Source of the DNA: Gammaproteobacteria bacterium
Lineage (GTDB): Bacteria > Pseudomonadota > Gammaproteobacteria > SZUA-21
Length of the DNA: 8,244 nucleotides
Assembly: GCA_003233075.1 (NCBI GenBank)
Contig: QIKQ01000141.1
Coordinates: 1-8,244 of the forward strand
Direction of reading: 5' to 3'
Shown here: in pieces, positions 1-6,674 of the stretch
Position numbering within the stretch: position 1 is the stretch's first letter
Layout of the letters: each line of letters begins with the position of its first letter
Notes under the pieces: model-generated
Told to the model about the DNA's origin: nothing
The model's input: only the letters and a program-made list of their open reading frames with translations
Database searches by the model: none
Translations under genes and position numbers: made by a program

Positions 1-56
1 TCCACCAATCTTCGTTGTTTTTATTTGTTGCTGTCAAACTTATTATTAAAGGCATC

Positions 57-412
57 GTAGAGACAAGGCATGCTTCACTGCTGTCCCACAGTTAACCGCG
101 TACTTAATATAGGAAGGGCGATACTCAATATCTGCTGTAGCCCGGCTCTTCAGAGCCGGGCTACAGATCCTTCAAAATTATAATAAACTACTATCATTCT
201 GTTTCAGATTCAAAATTTTCTAGTCTAATGGCAGACGTCTCAAATTCATGTCTCGACCAGGGGTTATGCTACTGATGGACAACGCGAGTAGGATGTGAAC
301 TAATCTAACCCTGTTATTTCAATGTTCTTTTCAGACTTACATGTATCTTAAGGTCAGGTATTCCTGTTTAATCCAAACTGTGGGACAGCAATGAGGCATG
401 CCTTGTCTCTAC
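57..412. repeat. MITE-like segment bounded by 37-bp inverted repeats
   Basis: Positions 57-93 and 376-412 are reverse complements over 37 bp with two mismatches. Both arms share the outer GTAGAGACAAGGCATGC motif and the inner CTGTCCCACAGTT. The pairing stops exactly at 57 and 412 (C56 and T413 do not pair), so these look like true ends. The 282-bp interior has no credible open frame. The size, the terminal inverted repeats and the lack of coding capacity fit a non-autonomous miniature element or a dispersed bacterial repeat. No clear target-site duplication is visible in the flanks, so mobility is inferred, not shown. Confidence 0.6.
135..166. repeat. REP-like perfect palindrome (14-bp stem)
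   Basis: CTGTAGCCCGGCTC at 135-148 pairs perfectly with 153-166 around the four-base loop TTCA. The stem is GC-rich in an AT-rich surrounding. Neither side is followed by a T-run, so it is unlikely to be an intrinsic terminator. It resembles the REP-type palindromes dispersed in gammaproteobacterial intergenic regions. It lies inside the inverted-repeat-bounded segment. Confidence 0.55.
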
Positions 413-649
413 TGACCATTTGAAATCATCGGCTTTGTTAAATGAAACAGCCTTTTGATTGCGCACGCAATATCTCTTATTCCGTTCATTTCCGTTTATT
501 GTGTGTGGACTATGAAACTTAGATAGGCACTAAAATTATATTCAATATTTTTAACCTCAATTATTTTAAGTGCATTATAAACATCACATAAGTGATTGTA
601 AAACCGTCCGTTTTATCCTTTGTTCGAGTATGTTTTAAAGACCGCTTTC
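413..649. other. AT-rich intergenic stretch, no gene seen
   Basis: All frames are closed by frequent stops. The only structures I see are a small hairpin at 599-615 (TAAAAC, five-base loop, GTTTTA) and a weak one near 459-475. Neither is followed by a T-run. This stretch is the upstream region of the chemotaxis-like operon. Confidence 0.5.
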
Positions 650-676
650 TCAAGCTTTAGTGAAATAAACCGATAC
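650..676 (+). promoter_or_regulatory. Probable sigma-28 (FliA) flagellar-class promoter
   Basis: TCAAGCTT at 650-657, an 11-bp spacer, then ACCGATAC at 669-676 match the FliA consensus TAAAGTTT-N11-GCCGATAA at 6 of 8 positions in each box with the exact spacer. The TCAAG form of the -35 box is also seen in Pseudomonas FliA promoters. The predicted transcript would begin around 683-687. That leaves a leader of about 65 nt before the GTG at 750 and argues against the upstream TTG at 687 as start codon. It fits the downstream gene, a chemotaxis-type receptor. Confidence 0.65.
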
Positions 677-749
677 CCTTTTAGGATTGCGATGTTTTTC
701 TCAAATAGTTTTTGAGAATATAAATTATAGGATTTATAAAAGGATTAAC

Positions 750-1985
750 GTGCGCTATTTAGTCATCATATTACCGCTACTCCTGGCAAGTGTTGCTTCT
801 TATTTGGTATTCAATGCTGATATGGGCGGAGCAGTGAAACTATTTATTGTAGCTGCGTTATTGTTTGCTCCTATGCTCGGTTTTATATTTATTAGGCAAT
901 CTACTAAGTTTGATCTTAAGCTCAGAAAAATTGAACAAGATTATGAATCTAAATTGCTTGCTGTTCGGCAATCAGTGCCTGAAATTGTCTCATTATTTAA
1001 AAGTTATAATCACTCTTCTGATCAAGATCTAAGAAAAATTGGTGAATTAGTTTGTGATGCGAATGAAAACTTGAACAAGAGTTTTCAGGGCATGAATGAC
1101 TTGAGTCAGCTACAAGAAAATAAATTGCATGAGATCTTAAATCTCATGGCTGATACGAATGATGATGGCAGTGCGATCGATGGTGCTGAGATTAAAGATA
1201 CGGAGGATAATCCACAAAATAGAATGAGCTTTAAACAGTTTGCCGAAGAAACTATGGCAGTACTGAGTTATTTTACGGACGAAATTGTTGATATTAGCGC
1301 TCAAAGTATGCGTATTGTACATACCATTAACGATGTTGCTCATGCGATGGAAGAAGTCGTTAATATTTTGGGCGATGTGAAAACAATTGCTGATCAAACT
1401 AACCTTTTGGCTTTAAATGCAGCGATCGAGGCTGCTCGCGCAGGTGAGGCAGGGCGTGGATTTGCGGTGGTTGCTGATGAGGTTCGTCAATTATCACAAC
1501 GTTCAAATAAATTTAGCGATAAAATTAACGAAGTAGTTACATCGGCGAAAGACAATATATTAAAAGCTCAAGATATTGTTAGTAAACTAGCATCTAAGGA
1601 CATGAGTGTCGCGCTTACATCTAAGGAACGTGTGGATTCTATGATTATACAAATCGCTGAAGTCAATGAAGTGATATCAAAAAATATTGAAGAAGTGAGT
1701 GTATTTTCAGATCAGATAAATGCCAATGTAGGTTTGGCAGTGCGTTCTCTGCAGTTCGGAGATCTAGTGGGTCAGTTAGTTAGGCATATCAATTCTCGCC
1801 TAGGTTGTTTGGATCAAGCTTATGAAACTATGTCTTACTCCTATAGCGAAGAGACTAGTTGCCAGTTGACCGCTAGCTTGGCAACTCTTAGAGCGAAGAT
1901 TGAAGAACATTTTGTAGAGAGCGGAGATGTTAATAAAGCAGTAAGCCAATCAAACCTAAATGAAGGTGAAGTAGAGTTATTTTAG
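750..1985 (+). CDS. Methyl-accepting chemotaxis-like protein, two-TM, no sensor domain
   Basis: This is a 411-residue transmembrane receptor of the MCP superfamily. Two hydrophobic helices (about 3-22 and 28-48) form a hairpin with only a few residues between them, so there is no periplasmic ligand-binding domain. A long cytoplasmic helical part follows, with the highly conserved MCP hairpin tip at about 212-252 (core NLLALNAAIEAARAGEAGRG, then FAVVADEVRQLSQRS), which normally contacts CheA and CheW. The LQFGDLVGQL segment (about 334-343) is typical of non-canonical MCPs encoded beside regulatory modules. The C-terminus is acidic and ends VELF, with no NWETF-type CheR tether. I chose the GTG at 750 because AAAAGGA (738-744) sits 5 nt upstream. 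The in-frame TTG at 687 has no spaced Shine-Dalgarno and would lie at the predicted transcript start. It is first in a three-gene operon and probably FliA-driven. The signal it senses is unknown; membrane state or internal cues are possible. Confidence 0.88.
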   Translation: MRYLVIILPLLLASVASYLVFNADMGGAVKLFIVAALLFAPMLGFIFIRQSTKFDLKLRKIEQDYESKLLAVRQSVPEIVSLFKSYNHSSDQDLRKIGELVCDANENLNKSFQGMNDLSQLQENKLHEILNLMADTNDDGSAIDGAEIKDTEDNPQNRMSFKQFAEETMAVLSYFTDEIVDISAQSMRIVHTINDVAHAMEEVVNILGDVKTIADQTNLLALNAAIEAARAGEAGRGFAVVADEVRQLSQRSNKFSDKINEVVTSAKDNILKAQDIVSKLASKDMSVALTSKERVDSMIIQIAEVNEVISKNIEEVSVFSDQINANVGLAVRSLQFGDLVGQLVRHINSRLGCLDQAYETMSYSYSEETSCQLTASLATLRAKIEEHFVESGDVNKAVSQSNLNEGEVELF

Positions 1986-2018
1986 TTTTTTAATTTAATA
2001 GTGTGAAAGGAGAATGAT

Positions 2019-2321
2019 ATGTCAGTCAGTTCAAAGTGCTCAGATGATGGACGCGATATGGTTATATGTGTCAGTGGTCGATTTGATTTTAGTGACCATA
2101 AAGATTTTCGAGATGCGTATAAAGGGGCTGCGAATGATGCCCAATTTAAATTAGATTTGAGTGGTACGGAATATATGGACAGTTCTGCCCTCGGTATGTT
2201 GTTACTATTGCGCGAGCATGCGGGTGGTGATACTTGTAAAATAGAGATTACCGGCTGTAGCGAAGACATTCGAAAAATATTGCAATTGTCTAATTTTAAC
2301 CAAATGTTTGAGATTACATAA
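2019..2321 (+). CDS. STAS-domain anti-sigma factor antagonist (HsbA/SpoIIAA-like)
   Basis: This is a 100-residue cytoplasmic protein made of one STAS domain. The diagnostic switch motif DSSALGMLL begins at residue 54. In SpoIIAA-family proteins a serine of this motif is phosphorylated by an anti-sigma kinase and dephosphorylated by a PP2C phosphatase, which toggles partner binding. The preceding strand, FKLDLSGTEYMD, is the usual lead-in. The start is supported by AAAGGAG at 2006-2012 with good spacing. It lies 33 bp after the receptor gene and 27 bp before the REC-PP2C-ATPase gene, and both gaps look like operon spacing. That neighbour carries the two activities that would act on this serine, as in the Pseudomonas HsbA-HsbR pair. 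The final target, a sigma factor, anti-sigma factor or cyclase, is not encoded here. Confidence 0.9.
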   Translation: MSVSSKCSDDGRDMVICVSGRFDFSDHKDFRDAYKGAANDAQFKLDLSGTEYMDSSALGMLLLLREHAGGDTCKIEITGCSEDIRKILQLSNFNQMFEIT

Positions 2322-2348
2322 AACCATCAATAGGCAGGGTATTCTCAA

Positions 2349-4031
2349 ATGAAAGTTTTAATTAGCGATGATGATTCTACCAATCGTTTAGTCCTGTCAA
2401 CGATGTTGAAGAAGTGGCAATACGAAGTGATAATCACTGAAAATGGCAAGGAAGCGGTAGAAGCATTTATTGAACATAGTCCTGATATGGTGCTAATTGA
2501 CGTCATGATGCCTGTCATGGATGGTTATGAAGCAACGACTCGTATTAAAAGCTTGTGTGTCGATCGTTTTGTTCCAGTTATTTTTATCACTGCAATGACG
2601 GATGAGCCCTCATTGGCAAAATGCATTGATGTAGGAGGCGATGATTTTTTAAATAAACCAATTAATCGCATAATACTTCAAGCAAAAATTCTTGCCTTTA
2701 AACGTAATTACCAACTTTATCAAACCGTCAGCAATCAAAAGCACTTACTCGAAATAGCCCAGGAGCAAAGTCGCGCTGAGCAAGTCATTGCAGAAAAAAT
2801 TCATAGCAGTATTGTCACTCGCGGTGACCTAGTTTTAGACTGTATTCAAACTTTGTCTAAACCGTCTTGTACTTTTAGTGGCGACATTGTGCTAACGGCT
2901 AAAACGCCTACAGGCGGAATTCATATTCTGGTTGGAGATTTTACGGGCCATGGGCTATCCGCGGCGATTGGCGCAATGCCTGCTTCTGATGTGTTTTACA
3001 GTATGTCTGAAAAGGGCTTTGCACTAAAAGAGGTAGCTTACGAAATCAATCAAAAAATGTATACCTTGCTGCCGACCAATATGTTTTTAGCAGCAGCCTT
3101 TATTCACCTTGATCTAAATAACCATATAGTGGAAGTATGGAACGCCGGTGTGCCAGACATAATTGTCATTAAAAATAAAAACGCTGAGGTAATAAAGCTA
3201 AGCTCTTCAAGTATGCCCCTAGGCATTATTTCTAGCTCAAAAATGGCGATTGAACCTAAGGCTTTCGAAATTGAATCAGGCGACCGAATAGTTATGCTTT
3301 CTGATGGGATTACTGATGTGTGTAATGCCGATGGTGTGGCGTTTGGCGAAGAAAGATTGCAAGCGGTTATTATTCAGTCATCGGCGGAAAATTGCATCGA
3401 TAATATTCAGCGTAAAATTAGTGAATATGGCGATATTGAAAAGCACTTTGATGATATCACTTTAGTGCAAGTTCATTGTGATTCTGAATTGCTTTCATGT
3501 GCTATCGGTAAAAAGGAAGTGACTAAATATATCGAGAGTGGCGAATGGCAATTTGAACTTGTGTTGAATGATGAAATGTTGCGTAACATTGATCCCTTAC
3601 CTATCATTATTCAATTATTAATGGACATTCAGGGTTTAGATGCACATCGAACTAATTTATTTACCATACTTTCGGAGTTATACAATAACGCGCTTGATCA
3701 TGGTGTTTTGAATTTGGACTCCAAGCTTAAAGAAGAACCGCAGGGTTTTACAAACTATTACAATCAACGCGAATTAAGGCTGAAAAAACTCGACAATGCT
3801 CGAATCAGTATAAAAATTAACAGTGTACCCAAGGACGATAGTCAGGGGGGCTGTTTAACAATCGAAATTAAAGATAGCGGTGAGGGATTTGACTACAATC
3901 ACTTGGACAGAGCTAAAAAAGCAGTACCCATTTTAAGCGGCCGGGGAGTAAATATAGTTCGCTCAATTTGCAAAAATCTAGATTACCTTAATAATGGCAG
4001 TACGGTAATAGCCCAGTATAATTGGAAGTAA
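2349..4031 (+). CDS. REC-PP2C-HATPase partner-switch regulator (HsbR/RsbU-like)
   Basis: This is a 560-residue cytoplasmic protein with three domains. The receiver (about 1-120) has acidic residues D7-D9, phospho-acceptor D51 in LIDVMMP, T81 and K103 of the KP motif. A helical linker (about 121-160) follows. The PP2C/SpoIIE phosphatase domain (about 170-378) shows SGD (D179), VGDFTGHG (D197), LSDGITD (D319, D323) and DDITLV. The C-terminal HATPase (about 400-558) has the N-box ELYNNALDHG (443-452), the G1-like DSGEGFD (509-515) and the G2-like GRGVNIVRSI (531-540), resembling RsbW/SpoIIAB kinases. Length and order match Pseudomonas HsbR, where the phosphatase and kinase act oppositely on HsbA and a phosphorelay into the receiver sets the balance. 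The adjacent STAS protein is the obvious substrate. The ribosome site is modest (CAGGG at 2335-2339, 9 nt upstream). I see no strong terminator after the stop, and the kinase or HptB-like donor for the receiver is not in the window. Confidence 0.92.
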   Translation: MKVLISDDDSTNRLVLSTMLKKWQYEVIITENGKEAVEAFIEHSPDMVLIDVMMPVMDGYEATTRIKSLCVDRFVPVIFITAMTDEPSLAKCIDVGGDDFLNKPINRIILQAKILAFKRNYQLYQTVSNQKHLLEIAQEQSRAEQVIAEKIHSSIVTRGDLVLDCIQTLSKPSCTFSGDIVLTAKTPTGGIHILVGDFTGHGLSAAIGAMPASDVFYSMSEKGFALKEVAYEINQKMYTLLPTNMFLAAAFIHLDLNNHIVEVWNAGVPDIIVIKNKNAEVIKLSSSSMPLGIISSSKMAIEPKAFEIESGDRIVMLSDGITDVCNADGVAFGEERLQAVIIQSSAENCIDNIQRKISEYGDIEKHFDDITLVQVHCDSELLSCAIGKKEVTKYIESGEWQFELVLNDEMLRNIDPLPIIIQLLMDIQGLDAHRTNLFTILSELYNNALDHGVLNLDSKLKEEPQGFTNYYNQRELRLKKLDNARISIKINSVPKDDSQGGCLTIEIKDSGEGFDYNHLDRAKKAVPILSGRGVNIVRSICKNLDYLNNGSTVIAQYNWK

Positions 4032-4324
4032 TTCGCTTTAGCGTCCAGAGTAAGCGAGGGCTGGTTATTACAAGACATAAGATTTTGGAGGTAGTGTCAC
4101 TGCGTGTTCTCACTACGACGCCCTTTAGAATCCCTGCGGGCTTCATTAAGGATACATCGAACTTGGCGTTCTAATAAACTCGCGACTCGCTGCACCTCAG
4201 AACCACCTTTGGTGTTTCATCAGGTACTTCCAAACTTACTTCGTAAGTTCAGGTCGCGCGGTGGGCTCGTTCAGCCGGGCTGGTTTAGTCGGGATAAGTT
4301 TTTTCGGCTCAATTAGAATCTTCC
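4032..4324. other. Non-coding, GC-richer, hairpin-rich block before tRNA-Glu
   Basis: This is a 293-bp gap between the operon and the tRNA promoter. From about 4104 the base composition rises visibly above the neighbouring genes and several short hairpins occur. They are at about 4131-4147 (CCC/GGG core with one mismatch), 4201-4217 (CACC-TTT-GGTG core) and 4233-4249 (AACTTAC-TTC-GTAAGTT, perfect). A 70-codon plus-strand frame at 4104-4316 exists, but it has no Shine-Dalgarno, is rich in Arg, Ser and Leu, and has no recognisable domain. I read the block as a structured non-coding or dispersed repeat sequence. It could be an unrecognised small RNA. No clear intrinsic terminator is seen for the preceding operon. 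Confidence 0.4.
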
Positions 4325-4359
4325 TTGACAGATCAGTGTAAGTAGCGTAAATTGCGCGC
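4325..4359 (+). promoter_or_regulatory. Sigma-70 stable-RNA promoter for tRNA-Glu
   Basis: A perfect TTGACA (4325-4330), a 17-bp spacer and TAAATT (4348-4353; 4 of 6 to consensus) are followed directly by GCGCGC (4354-4359). A GC-rich discriminator right after the -10 is the hallmark of stringently controlled tRNA and rRNA promoters in gammaproteobacteria. Transcription would start near 4360, about 14 nt before the mature tRNA. Confidence 0.75.
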
Positions 4360-4373
4360 TTATTTTATCCAAT

Positions 4374-4449
4374 GTCCCCTTCGTCTAGAGGCCTAGGACA
4401 CCTGGTTTTCATCCAGGCAACAGGGGTTCGAAACCCCTAGGGGACGCCA
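4374..4449 (+). tRNA. tRNA-Glu (anticodon UUC)
   Basis: This is a complete 76-nt cloverleaf. The acceptor stem GTCCCCT (4374-4380) pairs with AGGGGAC (4439-4445), followed by discriminator G and an encoded CCA (4447-4449). The anticodon arm is CCTGG, loop TTTTCAT, CCAGG (4401-4417), with anticodon TTC at 4408-4410, which reads GAA/GAG for glutamate. The T arm holds the invariant GGTTCGAAACC core. It is a single gene with its own promoter. No clear terminator hairpin follows, only a T-run near 4461-4466 inside the convergent kinase gene. Its last 13 nt overlap the 3' end of that gene on the opposite strand. Confidence 0.97.
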
Positions 4450-6662
4450 AATACTCCTGATTTTTTGCCATCAAAATTTTGTGGTATCATGATGGTGAAT
4501 TCGACTCCATCTGGATTCGCTAAGTTACAAGCGCTGACCATTCCTTGATGAAAATCAACAATTACCCGTACTATATACAGACCTAAACCTAAATGTAGCT
4601 TGTCGCCTTTTTTTCTACGAACTGAGACCATGGAATCAAATAAATTGCCTTGCATTTCCGTTGGCAATTGTGGTCCTTCATTGCTCACGGTTATAAAAAT
4701 ATCTTCTAGGTGCTTAAACAAACCAATTTTGATAGTCGAATCCGGCTGACAAAAATCCATCGCGTTGGAAACTAATTTGTCTAACATTTGTGCAATCAGG
4801 TCGGGCACACCATTAATCGAAAAATCGGCATTTTCCGTCACTAATTCAAGACTTTTTTCTGTGTAGGCAAGTTTATAGCCTTCTACGCAACCACTAATGA
4901 CTTTATCAATATCGAAAGTTTCTCTTTCCATGTTGAGTAAAGATTGCTCTAGTCTTGATGCTTCTGACATCCGCGTTAAAATATTACTGAGTCGGTCTAC
5001 GCCCTCACGTGCTCTGTTCGTATAGGTTAGAGCATCCTTATCTAACTTTTGCATTTCCAAATTATCGAGTGATGATTTCACCACCGTCAGTGGTGTGCGT
5101 AATTCATGTGAAAGTTTACTCGCCATAGTTTCGAGATAGCGATTATAGTGGCCAAGTCTTTCTAGCATGCCGGAGACAGAGCGACTTAAATCGCCAATTT
5201 CATCCCCAGCATTAGAGCCAGTAATTTGGTTTTTAACTCGACCGTCTAATCCTATGGCATTTTCGGCGTCGTCGCGTAGGCGGCGTACTCGGCCGGAGAT
5301 ATGTGTGGCAAAAACCAGTAAAATTAATGTCGCGATGACAAAAACAAAAAAGCTAATATTAAATAAATTTTCCATCGCTTTATTTTGCAATAGTAAAATA
5401 CTATTGGATGTTTGTTCCATGACTACAGCACCAATTATTTTTTTATTATCCCAAACTGGGAAGGCCGCTGACAATATATCAACTTGATTGTCTGGAGTAC
5501 GTCGACGATTAGTTCCAGCGGCACCCTTAAGCGCAGTTTCAATTTCGTTACCTTGTAGTTTGGATGCGCCGGATAATTCATCCTTAAATTGGGAAGAAGG
5601 TTGCTTTAAAATTAGTTTATAGATAGAGCGCATGAAGCGGCTTAAAAAGGGAGCGTTATCCTCTTTGATCGGTCTGGCAGGTGGCTTTAAAGTGCCTGCG
5701 CGAGCGATGACGCGGCGGTTCTTATCAATTACCCAGGTTCGAGTTGCGCTGTAATCGGCTTGTGTACCCGTTGATTTTCGTTCTAAGCCTTTTAGTAACT
5801 TTTCCATTTCGGGCGAGGGCACCATGACTGTGCCTAGTTCTTCAATTTTACGCGTGCCACCTGTGCCGATAATGTTTTTGATTGCCCGTGTTTTTTTGTC
5901 ATCCACATCGGCAATTGCAAAGGCTATTTTATTGCCGACCATCGACAAAGGAATTCGAATCTCAATTATGTAACCGTACTTGGTTTCTTGCCATTCACCT
6001 TTAATGCGTACGACAGGTGTTGGTGGATTGTCAGATCCTTCCTCCGGCATACGATAGGCATTAACCCAGCCTGGAGCGGTACTGGCTAGTGTGAAGCGAG
6101 AAAAATCTCCCTTAGGGGACTGGATGCCGATCTGCAGATGATCATTGTGGACAACGCTTAAAGAATTGGGTGATCGATAAATTATTTTGTCGTCTTTTAC
6201 TTTAAATATGATGTAAAGAAATCGTCTAAATCGACCCACGGCATGAGTAAAATTAAATTTATTTTTGTCATAGCTGGTATTACTTTCAATTATATTTTCT
6301 TTGCCGTAATACTTAAAAAAAGTATCGTAATCTTTCCAATCATCTGCATAACCATCTAAAACTATCGCTGACTTAAGTGGCCTGACGTAGATGTGATTGG
6401 TGTTTTTAACTGTTTGTAGAATATCCGCTTGTTTTTGAAATAAATCGATACGTTCATTGAGTACTGTAGAAACAGCTTGAGTCATTGCAAGTAAAGCATC
6501 AGCCTGTGCCTTTCTCAAGTAGCTTTCCATGGCGTTAACATACTGATAACCGATCCAAGGAATGACGAGAAAGGTAAGTGCAAACAACAGCAATTTGGTG
6601 CGTAGGCTCAGTTGAAACCTAGACTGGATACGACGTTGATATTTGGTAAAAAAATTACTCAT
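4437..6662 (-). CDS. pdsS: Dedicated sortase system sensor histidine kinase (PdsS-like)
   Basis: This is a 741-residue inner-membrane sensor kinase. TM1 is at about 23-41 (after RTKLLL) and TM2 at about 433-452. The large extracytoplasmic part between them begins with a CBM9/DOMON-like fold (about 97-285; IVLDGYADDWKDY is the typical entry, with FAIADVDD near its end). A HAMP region (about 453-505) follows, then HisKA with SHELRTPL (phospho-acceptor H519), an N-box around N633 and G2 LGLGLYIV (691-698). The G1 position reads NEGP (661-664) instead of DxGxG. The N-terminal LxxRTKLLL..IPWIGYQYV..ME pattern, the CBM9-like sensor and the paired regulator match what I remember of the proteobacterial dedicated sortase kinase family (TIGR03785). 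It starts 12 bp after the regulator stop with a weak ribosome site, so it is probably translationally coupled. The last codons lie in the tRNA-Glu 3' end. The ligand is unknown; a surface glycan or envelope polysaccharide is a guess from the fold. Confidence 0.85.
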   Translation of the reverse strand: MSNFFTKYQRRIQSRFQLSLRTKLLLFALTFLVIPWIGYQYVNAMESYLRKAQADALLAMTQAVSTVLNERIDLFQKQADILQTVKNTNHIYVRPLKSAIVLDGYADDWKDYDTFFKYYGKENIIESNTSYDKNKFNFTHAVGRFRRFLYIIFKVKDDKIIYRSPNSLSVVHNDHLQIGIQSPKGDFSRFTLASTAPGWVNAYRMPEEGSDNPPTPVVRIKGEWQETKYGYIIEIRIPLSMVGNKIAFAIADVDDKKTRAIKNIIGTGGTRKIEELGTVMVPSPEMEKLLKGLERKSTGTQADYSATRTWVIDKNRRVIARAGTLKPPARPIKEDNAPFLSRFMRSIYKLILKQPSSQFKDELSGASKLQGNEIETALKGAAGTNRRRTPDNQVDILSAAFPVWDNKKIIGAVVMEQTSNSILLLQNKAMENLFNISFFVFVIATLILLVFATHISGRVRRLRDDAENAIGLDGRVKNQITGSNAGDEIGDLSRSVSGMLERLGHYNRYLETMASKLSHELRTPLTVVKSSLDNLEMQKLDKDALTYTNRAREGVDRLSNILTRMSEASRLEQSLLNMERETFDIDKVISGCVEGYKLAYTEKSLELVTENADFSINGVPDLIAQMLDKLVSNAMDFCQPDSTIKIGLFKHLEDIFITVSNEGPQLPTEMQGNLFDSMVSVRRKKGDKLHLGLGLYIVRVIVDFHQGMVSACNLANPDGVEFTIMIPQNFDGKKSGVFGVP

Positions 6663-6674
6663 AGATTTTCACAT

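Noticed and set aside
1..55. Minus-strand open frame from an ATG at 55 running off the left edge (18 codons, starts MPLIIS)
   Set aside because: It has no Shine-Dalgarno, its upstream sequence is the inverted-repeat arm, and 18 codons are too few to judge. It could be a real partial gene, but the window does not show it.
599..615. Hairpin as an intrinsic terminator of an upstream gene
   Set aside because: Six-base AT-rich stem, no T-run after it, and no gene upstream to terminate.
687..749. TTG at 687 as start of the chemotaxis-like receptor
   Set aside because: No properly spaced ribosome site, and it coincides with the predicted FliA transcript start. GTG at 750 has AAAAGGA 5 nt upstream and begins directly at the first membrane helix.
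4104..4316. 70-codon plus-strand frame
   Set aside because: No ribosome site, Arg/Ser-rich composition, no domain. It lies in a hairpin-rich block just upstream of a tRNA promoter.
5167..5487. Plus-strand open frame of 106 codons opposite the kinase
   Set aside because: Antisense shadow of a well-supported kinase coding region, with no motif and no ribosome site. The same applies to the other frames opposite the receptor, STAS, regulator and small-protein genes.
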